Position numbers and translations under genes: made by a program | Notes under the pieces: generated by a model | Told to the model about the DNA's origin: nothing | Seen by the model: the letters and a program-made list of their open reading frames with translations, nothing else | Databases searched by the model: none | Shown here: piece after piece, positions 1-6,931 of the stretch | Layout of the letters: every line of letters starts with the position of its first letter | Position numbering within the stretch: the first letter of the stretch is position 1 | Assembly (NCBI GenBank): GCA_016200445.1 | Contig: JACQEQ010000249.1 | Span: 1 to 10,560 of the forward strand | Length of the DNA: 10,560 bases | Direction: 5' to 3' | DNA from: Gammaproteobacteria bacterium | GTDB lineage: Bacteria > Pseudomonadota > Gammaproteobacteria > SG8-11

Positions 1-2
1 CC

Positions 3-323
3 ATGCGCGTGGCGTTGTTAAAAGCGCTGGAAGTCGCACACACCAAATTACAAAATGTTGCCGGTGCAAGCATGCAACCCGCCGACCCCGTGCTGGAAAA
101 AGCGCAAAAAGCCTGGCGCGCTTATCGCGACACCAATTGTAATTATTACGATCACGCCTATGCCGGTGTCAGTTCGCCCGGCACCGAGCGCGTGGTGTGC
201 CAGTTGCGGATGACGCGCCAACGCATGCTAGAGCTGAACAGTGAGCGTCAGTTCTGGGTTTACAAATTCCGCGAGCCGGATATGCAAGATATGGTGCCGG
301 CGGCGACGGACGTTGCGAAGTAG
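3..323 (+). CDS. LprI/DUF1311-like protein, C-terminal part (5' end outside window)
   Basis: The visible 106 residues carry the hallmark of the lysozyme-inhibitor LprI N-terminal domain (DUF1311): an AQKAWRAYRDTNC stretch at residues 34-46, then C66 and an RMTRQRMLEL helix at 69-78. In this family two cysteines form a disulfide in a small exported helical protein. C46 and C66 would fit that pair. The usual N-terminal half (signal peptide, first Cys and Asn-rich helix) is missing and the frame is open to the window edge, so the ATG at position 3 is probably internal and the gene starts upstream. Members are periplasmic or lipid-anchored; some bind lysozyme, but most have no tested role. The stop TAG at 321-323 lies about 40 bp before the next gene on the same strand, so co-transcription is possible. 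Family assignment is fairly firm; function is not. Confidence 0.7.
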   Translation: MRVALLKALEVAHTKLQNVAGASMQPADPVLEKAQKAWRAYRDTNCNYYDHAYAGVSSPGTERVVCQLRMTRQRMLELNSERQFWVYKFREPDMQDMVPAATDVAK

Positions 324-366
324 GGGAAGAGTGTTTTAGTGTCGTGTTAGATCTGGGGATGCCGTG

Positions 367-1893
367 ATGTGTAAATTAATGACTGCTTGGCGCGTAACGC
401 TATGCTGCGCGCTGGGTACTTTGCTCGCTTGCAGTTCAAACAACTCCGATCAGGCTGGCCCATCGGCCACAACAACGAATGCGACGACCGCGATCGGCTA
501 TTTTGTGGATAGTTATGTTGTGGGACTTGGCTATCGATCCGGAAGTCAGACCGGCGTGACCGACGGTTCTGGGCGTTTTAGCTACGAGGTCAATCAGCCT
601 GTTACTTTTTTTGTTGGCGATATTATTCTTGGGCAAGCACCAGGGGCTGAAATCATCACGCCGGTCGAGCTGGTTGCCGGCGCCAATGATGAAACCAACG
701 TAACCGTTGTAAACATATCGAGATTCCTGCAAACGCTAGACGAAAACGCCGACCCCACAGATAACATTCATATCCCAGACGCGTTTCGTTCGGCGGCGAG
801 CGGGGTCGAATTGAATTTTGAGTCGCCCGCATTTGATCGTGAAGCAACCTCGGTTGTTGCAGCAATTTCCGGTGGAATGCGCGCAACTCTTGTGTCATCG
901 GCGGATGCGGTTAAACATCTTTCGAAAACGCTTATGGCATTGCGCACAGGCAAATACTCTGGCACTTCAAGCGGTGGCGACGTCGGTGCGTGGGAGTTCA
1001 CCGTAGACGAGGTGGGGGCGCTGTCAGGCAGTTTATGGAGCTATTTACTAGGCAAAGATCTGCCGGTGGCGGGCCAGGTTTCGACTAATGGCCAAGTAAC
1101 TGCGAAGGCGGGCGGCATGGAAACTAATATTTCAATGCAGGCAACCATTGGTCGAGACGGTACCCTTTCCGGCACGTGGGTGAATGGTACGACGGGCAGC
1201 CAAAGCACAGTTCTCGGCAAGCGAACGCAGCTGATCAGCGATCCAGATTTATCTACGGGAAAAACATTGTACGCAAGCCTCATGGCTGATTTTGCATATT
1301 ATGAGTCGCAGGAAATTACATTGAGCAGCCCGGATATCGCTGAAAACGGTGCGGTCATTCCAGTCAAGGTGAAGTTTCCGTCGAATGTCGGCACGTTGTG
1401 GATCTTGGCTGAAGGTAATGATGAAAACGTGGCTGCAAAAATTGATTACTTGGTGCCGAGTCATAACGGCGTTGCCGGTGTTCGCTTAAAAATGCAGCAG
1501 TCAGGGAATATCATTGCGGCGTTTGTCGATGTAAACAACAACGTGATGGCTGCACGACGGGTAACTAAGGTCACCGTCGGCGGAAGCCCGGCGGTTGGCA
1601 CGCCAGATTATTTTCCGGCCCTCGCACCGGATTTTGCTAGGTATCGAGCTGTTGCTGGAACACCTTCTGGATTGCTACAGGCCTTATTCTTTGCTCCGAT
1701 GGATTTGGTTGATTATGTTACGCGTGTGCGTGTTCGCGTTGACGCTATACCGATCGCCGTTGTCTATTTCACACCCTACATTGCAAAAAATCCGTATCTC
1801 GAAGTGGCGTTTCCACCGGCGGCGAAAAGCATTGTTGTGGATATTGCCGCGACCGGAGATCGATCTTTGGTCACTGACGTTCCGATTCAATGA
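367..1893 (+). CDS. Outer-membrane-type lipoprotein ending in a SoxY-SoxZ-like fusion without the SoxY cysteine
   Basis: The 508-residue product starts with a hydrophobic signal sequence and a lipobox LLAC, putting the lipidated cysteine at C22. The +2 residue is Ser, which favours outer-membrane sorting. Residues about 43-125 form a module seen in many proteobacterial lipoproteins (DSYVVGLGYRSGSQTGVTDG, then VGDIILG, ITPVELV and ISRFLQTLD). Residues about 195-285 look beta-rich. Residues about 315-407 read like SoxY: ITLSSPDIAENGAVIPVKV at 317-335, then a SoxY-like strand series ending in KVTVGGS. Residues about 438-508 read like SoxZ, with PMDL at 444-447 and AKNPYLEVAF at 473-482. SoxYZ carries sulfur intermediates on a Cys in a terminal GGCGG motif; here that position is S407 (GGSPA), so sulfur carriage by this route is not expected. 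Fused SoxYZ-like proteins are known near quinoprotein dehydrogenases (TIGR04557), but none are visible here. A GTG directly before the ATG (364) is an alternative start; GGGG at 355-358 suits the ATG better. No Sox neighbours are present. Confidence 0.8.
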   Translation: MCKLMTAWRVTLCCALGTLLACSSNNSDQAGPSATTTNATTAIGYFVDSYVVGLGYRSGSQTGVTDGSGRFSYEVNQPVTFFVGDIILGQAPGAEIITPVELVAGANDETNVTVVNISRFLQTLDENADPTDNIHIPDAFRSAASGVELNFESPAFDREATSVVAAISGGMRATLVSSADAVKHLSKTLMALRTGKYSGTSSGGDVGAWEFTVDEVGALSGSLWSYLLGKDLPVAGQVSTNGQVTAKAGGMETNISMQATIGRDGTLSGTWVNGTTGSQSTVLGKRTQLISDPDLSTGKTLYASLMADFAYYESQEITLSSPDIAENGAVIPVKVKFPSNVGTLWILAEGNDENVAAKIDYLVPSHNGVAGVRLKMQQSGNIIAAFVDVNNNVMAARRVTKVTVGGSPAVGTPDYFPALAPDFARYRAVAGTPSGLLQALFFAPMDLVDYVTRVRVRVDAIPIAVVYFTPYIAKNPYLEVAFPPAAKSIVVDIAATGDRSLVTDVPIQ

Positions 1894-1912
1894 ATGTGAA
1901 AATTTGTGCTGA

Positions 1913-3088
1913 CTACGGTCTCGACAATATCATGAGCAGCGCAAGCAGGCTGAAAACAGCACCAGCGGCAAACGTAAACGACGCGCCGAGCTGGTCCCAG
2001 AGCACACCCGCCAGAGCACTGGCGATCAGCATTGCGATGCCGCTCATCAGATTAAAAAATCCGAACGCTGTGCCGCGCAAATCCGCAGGTGCGGTCTCGG
2101 CTACCATCGCGGCCAGCAGTCCTTGCGTCATGGCCATATGCAGACCCCACAGCGAGATGCCCGCCCACACCCAAGTCCAATCGTTGCTCCAAGCGAGCAG
2201 CGCATCGGCGGCAATCAACACGACCAGACCCCATGCCAGTAATTTGGAGCGGCTCATGGCGTCCGACAGCTTGCCGAACGGGTACGCGCCGGCAGCGTAA
2301 ATCACGTTCATCGCAATCAGCACAAGCGGCGCGTATGCGATGGGCAAGCCGCCTTGCAGCGCGCGCAATACCAAAAAGGCTTCGCTGAAACGCGCCAGCG
2401 TGAACACCGCGCCGATCACCACGACCTGCCAGTACGCGCCGTTCAGGCGCTGCAGATTTTGTTTGCTGAGCGGATTGCTGCGTACCGCGCCGGATTGGCG
2501 TTCCGGTTCCTGGACGCCAAATAAAAGCAGCACTACCGCTAGAAAGGCCGGAATAATCGCGACCCAAAACACTGCGCGAAAATCATTAGCCCACAGCAAC
2601 ATCAAGCCGATCGCTAACAGCGGGCCGAGGAACGCACCGATGGTGTCGAGCGCCTGGCGTAGTCCAAACGCGGCACCTCGCAGTTCCGCTGGCGCAAGGT
2701 CGGCGACCAGCGCATCGCGCGGTGCGCCGCGAATACCTTTGCCGATGCGATCCAGCACGCGTGCGGTCAGTACAAAACCCGTCGACGTCGCTAACGCAAA
2801 CAGCGGTTTTGAAATTGCGCCCAAACCGTAGCCTAAGACCGCGAGCGGTTTGCGCTTGCCCCAGCGGTCGCTCAAAACGCCCGAGAAAATTTTCACGATC
2901 AAGGCTGTGGCTTCGGCCGCGCCTTCGATCAAGCCGATCACCCACACGCTGGTTCCAAGCACCGTAACCATGAACACCGGCAGCAGGCTGTGGATCATCT
3001 CCGACGAAACGTCCATCAGCAGGCTTACAACACCCAGCGCCCAAATGCTCAGGGGTATGCGTTGCAGGGTGCCAGGAGGTTTATGCAT
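1913..3088 (-). CDS. MFS transporter (MJ1317-like subgroup)
   Basis: This is a 391-residue inner-membrane protein with about 12 hydrophobic helices, the standard size for a major facilitator transporter. Motif A is clear in the loop after helix 2: GVLSDRWGKRK at residues 70-80. A conserved RGAPRDALVAD lies at 120-130. The two halves echo each other: ELRGAAFG at 135-142 and DLRGTAFG at 336-343, and a second motif-A-like GKLSDAMSR sits at 272-280. The pattern matches the MFS group often labelled MJ1317-like, whose substrates are mostly unknown; efflux of a small molecule is a guess. An in-frame stop lies five codons upstream of the chosen ATG, which fixes the start. The Shine-Dalgarno is weak (GGGA). 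The gene converges with the lipoprotein gene (19 bp between stops) and diverges from the SRPBCC gene, so it is probably its own transcript. Confidence 0.88.
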   Translation of the reverse strand: MHKPPGTLQRIPLSIWALGVVSLLMDVSSEMIHSLLPVFMVTVLGTSVWVIGLIEGAAEATALIVKIFSGVLSDRWGKRKPLAVLGYGLGAISKPLFALATSTGFVLTARVLDRIGKGIRGAPRDALVADLAPAELRGAAFGLRQALDTIGAFLGPLLAIGLMLLWANDFRAVFWVAIIPAFLAVVLLLFGVQEPERQSGAVRSNPLSKQNLQRLNGAYWQVVVIGAVFTLARFSEAFLVLRALQGGLPIAYAPLVLIAMNVIYAAGAYPFGKLSDAMSRSKLLAWGLVVLIAADALLAWSNDWTWVWAGISLWGLHMAMTQGLLAAMVAETAPADLRGTAFGFFNLMSGIAMLIASALAGVLWDQLGASFTFAAGAVFSLLALLMILSRP

Positions 3089-3156
3089 TCGGAGGTTCCC
3101 AAGTTAGTCTAGTGATCTAAACTACTGCACATCACACCGCAAGAGGGTAAACGATC
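3089..3156. promoter_or_regulatory. Divergent intergenic spacer between the MFS and SRPBCC genes
   Basis: This 68-bp spacer must hold the promoters and leaders of two genes transcribed away from each other, unless they are read from further away. The only candidate hexamer I see is TAAACT at 3118-3123 as a -10 for the rightward gene; there is no convincing -35 in front of it. A clear Shine-Dalgarno (GAGGG, 3143-3147) belongs to the rightward gene. No operator-like palindrome was found. Confidence 0.35.
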
Positions 3157-3603
3157 ATGTCTACAAATACTGTCAAGTTACACCGTGTTCTGCGTGCGGC
3201 GCCCGAGCGAGTCTATCGGGCATTTCTCGATGCCGATGCAATGTGCAAATGGCTTCCTCCGCATGGCTTTACCGGCAAGGTTCACCAGATCGACGTCAAG
3301 GTGGGCGGCACCTATAAGATGTCGTTCACGAATTTCTCCACCGGCCACAGCCACTCCTTCGGCGGAAAATATCTTGAACTGGTACCCAATGAACGCATTC
3401 GTCACACGGACCGGTTCGACGACCCGAATCTGCCGGGGGAAATGCAGACTACGATTTCCATAAAGCAGGTCTCGTGCGGAATCGAGTTGAATATCGTGCA
3501 AGAGGGCATTCCTGCAGTCATCCCGGCGGAGGCCTGTTACCTTGGCTGGCAAGAATCGCTCACGCTGCTTGCGCAGCTCGTTGAGGCTGAAATTCCGGGG
3601 TGA
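3157..3603 (+). CDS. SRPBCC (AHSA1-like) family protein
   Basis: The 148-residue protein has the course of a START/SRPBCC-fold protein of the AHSA1 type. It opens with a strand and helix (VKLHRVLRAAPERVYRAFLD, residues 6-25), followed by a W-P segment (KWLPP) and DVKVGGTYKMSF. It then has FGGKYLELVPNERIRHTDRF and a C-terminal helix LGWQESLTLLAQLVE. The fold makes a hydrophobic pocket that binds small lipophilic molecules; no catalytic residues define the group. It has no signal peptide or membrane segment, so it is cytoplasmic. Length is normal for a single-domain member. GAGGG at 3143-3147 lies nine bases before the ATG and supports the start. No ArsR-type regulator, a frequent partner of AHSA1 genes, is adjacent, so its role cannot be read from context. 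Confidence 0.88.
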   Translation: MSTNTVKLHRVLRAAPERVYRAFLDADAMCKWLPPHGFTGKVHQIDVKVGGTYKMSFTNFSTGHSHSFGGKYLELVPNERIRHTDRFDDPNLPGEMQTTISIKQVSCGIELNIVQEGIPAVIPAEACYLGWQESLTLLAQLVEAEIPG

Positions 3604-3718
3604 TGCAAGAACGGCGGACAGGCGTGTAAGTTTTAAATCGATGAATGTCAACGTCTGTCGCTATTCGAGTTTGTGAGTTGCGTGCCGGTGATTAACCAAC
3701 GTCGAGAATCAATGCGCT

Positions 3719-5683
3719 ATGGGCAAGCACGATCGTCTCTATGCAATGGCTCTGGCCGTTGCAAATGTCGGAACATGGCACTGGCATATCGCGACCGGTC
3801 AAGTGGAATGGTCCGGCAATATTGAGGGCATGTTCGGATTGCAGCCGGGGCAATTCGACGGCAGCTATTCGTCATTTCTGGCATTGTTGCCGGATGCCGA
3901 CCGGCAGAGCATGGTCGCGATGATCGAACAATGTATGCAGCATGATCAGGCCTATGAGATCGAGCATCGGCTTATTTGGCCGGACGGCGAGACGCATTGG
4001 TATTTAGCTAAGGGCAGTGTCGTGCGCGACGCCGCTGGAACTCCGGTCGAGATGATCGGTACTACGCAAGACATCACTGACCGTCAGCGCCATGCGCAGG
4101 CGTTGCGCGTGAGCGAAGAAAAATTTCGTTCGGTGGTGATCGCCATGGCAGAAGGCATCGTGGTGCAAGACCAGCACGAACAGATTCTTGCTTGCAATCC
4201 GGCTGCAGAGCAGATCCTCGGATTAAGTCATGATCAAATCATGGGCATGAGCTGGCTCGATCCGGGCTGGCAGGCAGTGCACGAAGACGGCAGCCCGTTT
4301 ACGAATGAGCAACATCCTTCGGTCGTGACGCTACGCACTGGCGCAGCGCAACGCAATGTGATCATGGGGTTGCATAAACCTGACGGCACGCTCAACTGGA
4401 TTTCGATTAATTCGCAGCCGCTGACCGAAGCCGGTCAAGCACGTCCCTACGGTGTGGTGGTGTCATTCCATGACATTACCGAACGCAGGCGTGCCGAAGA
4501 AAAATTGCGCGAGAGCCAAAACCGGTTGTTGCAGGCCATGCACGTTGCGCAACTGGGCATCTGGGATTGGGATATCGCCTCGGATACGACTATCTGGCAA
4601 GGAAAAATGTTCGATATTTATGGGGTAAAGCCCGAGAAATTTACCGGCAGAGGCGCCGATTACATTGCGTATACGCGTGAAGATTATCGCGACGTGCAGG
4701 CTGAAAATATCAAGCGCGTTTTCGAGCATGGACTCACGGAGAAGCAACTGCTGAGTGGTTTGGATGTTCCGTTAGATCCGCGCGAACTGTGCATCGTTCG
4801 ACCGGATGGCAGCGAGGTTTATACCTTGGGGGATGCGGTTGCGATTATCGACGAACAGGGCCGGCCCCAGCGTTTGTTGGGTATCACCATGGACATTACG
4901 CAGCGCAAGCGCGCCGAGGCGGAAAATCAGAAATTAAATGCCGAGCTGGAGCAACGCGTACGCGAACGTACGGTGCAGTTAGAGGCCGCCAACCGGGAAC
5001 TCGAAGCTTTCAGTTATTCAATTTCTCATGATCTGCGCGCGCCGTTGCGCGCTATCGATGGTTTTGCCCGCGTGCTGCAGGAGGACTATTCGGGCAAGTT
5101 CGATGCTGCTGCTACCGACTGTCTGGACCGGATGCGCAACGGTGCACGGCGTATGAATGAGTTAATCGACGACCTGCTGAAGTTGTCGCGTTTAACGCGG
5201 GTACCACTGACAGTAGCGGATGTTGACTTAAGCGCCATGACGCGAGAAATTCTCGGGCAGCAAGCAGCGGCTGCGCCGGAACGTGTGGTCGATATGCAGA
5301 TTGCATCCGCCATCAAGGCGCGCGGAGATGCGCGTTTGTTGCATATCGCGCTAACGAATCTGCTGGAAAATGCCTGGAAATACACCAGTAAAACCGCACA
5401 CGCACGCATCGAATTCGGCCAAAAACAGATTGATCAAGAGCGCGTATTTTATGTGCGTGATAACGGAGCAGGTTTTGAAATGAAGTATGCCGGAAAATTA
5501 TTCGGCCCGTTTCAGCGGCTCCACGCTACGCACGAATTCCCAGGCTCCGGCATCGGGCTCGCCACGGCAGCGCGCATCGTGCATCGCCATGGCGGACGCA
5601 TCTGGGCAGACGCTGCGCCGAGTCAGGGCGCGACATTTTATTTCACGCTGACTGATTCCGATTCAATTGCCGTGCGTGAGTAA
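3719..5683 (+). CDS. Cytoplasmic triple-PAS sensor histidine kinase
   Basis: The 654-residue protein has three PAS/PAC units at about 8-125, 131-258 and 266-396. Each ends in a PAC-type IT(D/E)RxR or ITQRKR segment. A coiled-coil linker (about 397-430) leads to the HisKA dimerisation domain. The phosphoacceptor is H437 in SHDLRAPLRAI. The HATPase domain has an N box LLENAWKY with N551, a G1 box DNGAGF (D581) and a G2 box GSGIGLAT (609-616), so all catalytic elements are present. PAS1 and PAS3 look like PAS_3 folds (GTWHWHIATG and GIWDWDIASD). No signal peptide, membrane helix or receiver domain is present, so it should sense an internal cue. No cofactor-binding residue identifies the ligand. 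No response regulator is in the window, so the partner is unknown. A stop nine codons upstream leaves ATG 3719 as the only start, although its Shine-Dalgarno (GAGA) is weak. It converges with greB with 23 bp between stops. Confidence 0.92.
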   Translation: MGKHDRLYAMALAVANVGTWHWHIATGQVEWSGNIEGMFGLQPGQFDGSYSSFLALLPDADRQSMVAMIEQCMQHDQAYEIEHRLIWPDGETHWYLAKGSVVRDAAGTPVEMIGTTQDITDRQRHAQALRVSEEKFRSVVIAMAEGIVVQDQHEQILACNPAAEQILGLSHDQIMGMSWLDPGWQAVHEDGSPFTNEQHPSVVTLRTGAAQRNVIMGLHKPDGTLNWISINSQPLTEAGQARPYGVVVSFHDITERRRAEEKLRESQNRLLQAMHVAQLGIWDWDIASDTTIWQGKMFDIYGVKPEKFTGRGADYIAYTREDYRDVQAENIKRVFEHGLTEKQLLSGLDVPLDPRELCIVRPDGSEVYTLGDAVAIIDEQGRPQRLLGITMDITQRKRAEAENQKLNAELEQRVRERTVQLEAANRELEAFSYSISHDLRAPLRAIDGFARVLQEDYSGKFDAAATDCLDRMRNGARRMNELIDDLLKLSRLTRVPLTVADVDLSAMTREILGQQAAAAPERVVDMQIASAIKARGDARLLHIALTNLLENAWKYTSKTAHARIEFGQKQIDQERVFYVRDNGAGFEMKYAGKLFGPFQRLHATHEFPGSGIGLATAARIVHRHGGRIWADAAPSQGATFYFTLTDSDSIAVRE

Positions 5684-5706
5684 AACGCTGTGCGCAGGGA
5701 AGCCGA

Positions 5707-6216
5707 TCACGGCAAACGGATATCAACGTACCGCACCGAGACAATTATAAATTTACGCGTACCGCTGGGTGTTTCCACGGTTACTTCGTCATCAATGGCT
5801 TTTTTTAGTAGTGCTTTGGCCAGCGGTGAATCCAGACTGATCCAGTGCTTTGCAGGGTCGAATTCATCGGATCCGACGATGCGATACGTTGCTTGCCGGC
5901 CGTCATCGTCTTCGAGCGTCACCCAAGCGCTAAAGTACACGCGTGACTGATCGGCCGGCAGCTGCGCAACGATTTTTAAATCCGGCAGGCGCTTTTGCAA
6001 ATAGCGGATGCGCCGGTCGATCTCGCGCAGTTCTTTTTTCCGGTAAATATATTCGGCGTTTTCCGAGCGGTCGCCTTCGGCGGCGGCGGCGGACAATGCT
6101 GCGGTGACGAGGGCGCGGCGTTTCCAGAGTGCAGCGAGTTCGTCCTGCAACCCTGTCATGCCTGCGGGCGTGATGTAAGGCGAAGCTGGTGTTTGCGGCG
6201 GGCGGTAGCGCGACAT
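5707..6216 (-). CDS. greB: Transcription elongation factor GreB
   Basis: GreB enters the RNA polymerase secondary channel and stimulates cleavage of backtracked RNA. The 169-residue product has the full family layout. An N-terminal coiled coil (about 16-80) carries the tip motif EGDRSENAEYIYRKK at 47-61, in which D49 and E52 match the acidic tip residues that hold the catalytic metal. The C-terminal FKBP-like domain follows, with TYRIVGSDEFD, ISLDSPLAKALL and DDEVTVETPSG. The DRSENAEYIYRKK form and the MSRYRPP opening point to GreB rather than GreA. I chose the ATG at 6216 because it gives this standard N-terminus; an in-frame ATG at 6267 would add 17 basic residues not typical of the family. 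Neither start has a good Shine-Dalgarno. The gene is divergent from the eight-cysteine protein gene. Confidence 0.93.
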   Translation of the reverse strand: MSRYRPPQTPASPYITPAGMTGLQDELAALWKRRALVTAALSAAAAEGDRSENAEYIYRKKELREIDRRIRYLQKRLPDLKIVAQLPADQSRVYFSAWVTLEDDDGRQATYRIVGSDEFDPAKHWISLDSPLAKALLKKAIDDEVTVETPSGTRKFIIVSVRYVDIRLP

Positions 6217-6297
6217 GCGCAGAGCATAGCGCAACCGGCGAATGGCGATGAGCCGCAGTGATATCATGAGATAAATGCATACGTGAGAGGTGCTGCA

Positions 6298-6600
6298 ATG
6301 GCCGATGCCTTGGTGTGCTGGAAATGCGGTGCGTCGCTGGCGAGTTTATTGCTGCCGTTCGGACGCGCGGAAGTGTGCCCGGCGTGTAATGCCGACGTGC
6401 GCGTGTGCCGTATGTGCGAATTCTTCGACCCTACCCGCAGCAAACAATGCCGCGAGACGGTGGTGGACGAAGTGCGCGATAAAGAGCGTGCGAACTTCTG
6501 CGGCTATTTCAAACCTAAACCAGGAGCGCACCGCGCCGGCGACGACGCGGCGGCACGGGCACGGGAACAATTGGAAAAATTATTCGGCGGGAAAACGTAA
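6298..6600 (+). CDS. Conserved small protein with eight cysteines (zinc-ribbon-like)
   Basis: The 100-residue product has eight cysteines in an orderly pattern: CWKC at 7-10, CPAC at 27-30, CRMC at 37-40, then C51 and C68. The first two CxxC knuckles, 16 residues apart, make a plausible zinc ribbon; the other four could form a second metal site. The segment CRMCEFFDPTRSKQC and the later VRDKERANFCGYF resemble a recurrent bacterial family of unknown function that I recognise by pattern only. The tail (about 77-97) is charged and Ala-rich, probably a helix. No signal peptide is present, so it should be cytoplasmic. The start is ATG 6298, seven bases after the Shine-Dalgarno GAGAGG (6285-6290); a GTG at 6283 is in frame but overlaps that site. 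It diverges from greB across an 81-bp gap, which is suggestive but does not show a link to transcription. Confidence 0.75.
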   Translation: MADALVCWKCGASLASLLLPFGRAEVCPACNADVRVCRMCEFFDPTRSKQCRETVVDEVRDKERANFCGYFKPKPGAHRAGDDAAARAREQLEKLFGGKT

Positions 6601-6678
6601 GACATTGCGCGCGGTGCATGGCACCGGAAAGTCTAAGGGTTAAAAATATTTCCCATCTCTCTGGAAGGGTGAGGGCTA

Positions 6679-6834
6679 GTGTAGTGATGCACTCTTGAAG
6701 GAACTTAAAATTTGAAGAATCCGGGCCAGGCGAAATCGAAGCATTCCTTCCTCCTGCAAGAGGGAAGGAATGCGCCAGTTCAACAACATATTCCCAACCA
6801 ACAATTAAGTTCCAAACAGAATGCAACACTACAC
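6679..6834. repeat. 156-bp imperfect palindrome with 30-bp terminal inverted repeats (MITE/REP-like)
   Basis: The first 30 bases (6679-6708) match the reverse complement of the last 30 (6805-6834) at 24 of 30 positions by my hand alignment. Perfect blocks of 8 (GTGTAGTG) and 9 bases (GGAACTTAA) lie at the two ends of the arm. At the exact centre is a perfect 11-bp stem, GCATTCCTTCC (6741-6751) pairing with 6763-6773. The inner hairpin and outer arms share one centre near 6757, so the whole unit could fold into a long interrupted hairpin. No coding capacity is apparent and no target-site duplication is obvious. There is no T-run after the stem on either strand, so it is not a classic terminator. 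It is best read as a small non-autonomous or palindromic repetitive element; copy number elsewhere is unknown. Confidence 0.6.
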
Positions 6835-6903
6835 CCGGGTGGGGTCGTGAGTATGATTTACCTCTATCCCAGCCTGCTTGCTTCCGGCGGAAAGGAGCAG
6901 CTC

Positions 6904-6930
6904 TTGTCTAATCCGTATACCGAGGTTTAG
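6904..6930 (+). other. Possible 8-codon leader ORF before mdlA
   Basis: A strong Shine-Dalgarno, AAAGGAG at 6891-6897, lies six bases before a TTG that opens an 8-codon frame (MSNPYTEV) ending in TAG at 6928-6930. One base later comes the TTG I assign as the mdlA start. The layout fits translational coupling, in which ribosomes finishing the leader re-initiate on mdlA. It could also be chance, since mdlA has its own GAGG at 6922-6925. The peptide has no attenuation-type codon run. Confidence 0.3.
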
Positions 6931-6931
6931 T

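Larger units (their letters stand above)
6601..6931. other. 331-bp gene-free stretch upstream of mdlA
   Basis: No convincing protein gene lies here. It holds, in order: a segment at about 6650-6677 that loosely resembles common proteobacterial dispersed repeats; a 156-bp imperfect palindrome (6679-6834); a 10-bp perfect palindrome CACCCGGGTG (6832-6841); a TATGAT hexamer (6852-6857) that could be a -10 but lacks a matching -35; and a short leader-like ORF with a strong ribosome-binding site just before mdlA. The mdlAB promoter is presumably in 6835-6903, but I cannot place it with confidence. Confidence 0.6.

Noticed and set aside
2052..2831. Long open frames on both strands inside the MFS gene
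   Set aside because: Arg/Ala/Pro-rich translations without motifs, typical of alternate frames of a GC-rich gene; the MFS frame has clear family motifs.
3604..3718. 114-bp gap before the kinase gene examined for a promoter, RNA or small gene
   Set aside because: I found no clear promoter pair, hairpin or reading frame with a ribosome-binding site.
6217..6267. Upstream extension of greB to an ATG at 6267
   Set aside because: The added 17 residues are Arg-rich and unlike GreB, while the inner ATG gives the family's MSRYRPP opening.
6650..6677. Resemblance to the common C/T-rich then G-rich proteobacterial dispersed repeat
   Set aside because: The pairing is too degenerate to call an element on its own; mentioned only as part of the gene-free stretch.
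6852..6857. TATGAT as a -10 box for mdlAB
   Set aside because: No plausible -35 at the right distance and no properly spaced extended -10; not strong enough to list as a promoter.
6712..6930. 72-codon open frame in the intergenic stretch
   Set aside because: It starts at a TTG inside the palindromic element, has no recognisable protein pattern, and runs across the repeat; only its last eight codons have a good ribosome-binding site.
6878..6931. Longer mdlA reading from TTG 6878
   Set aside because: The extra 18 residues have no counterpart in E. coli MdlA, and the TTG at 6932 aligns with the family start.
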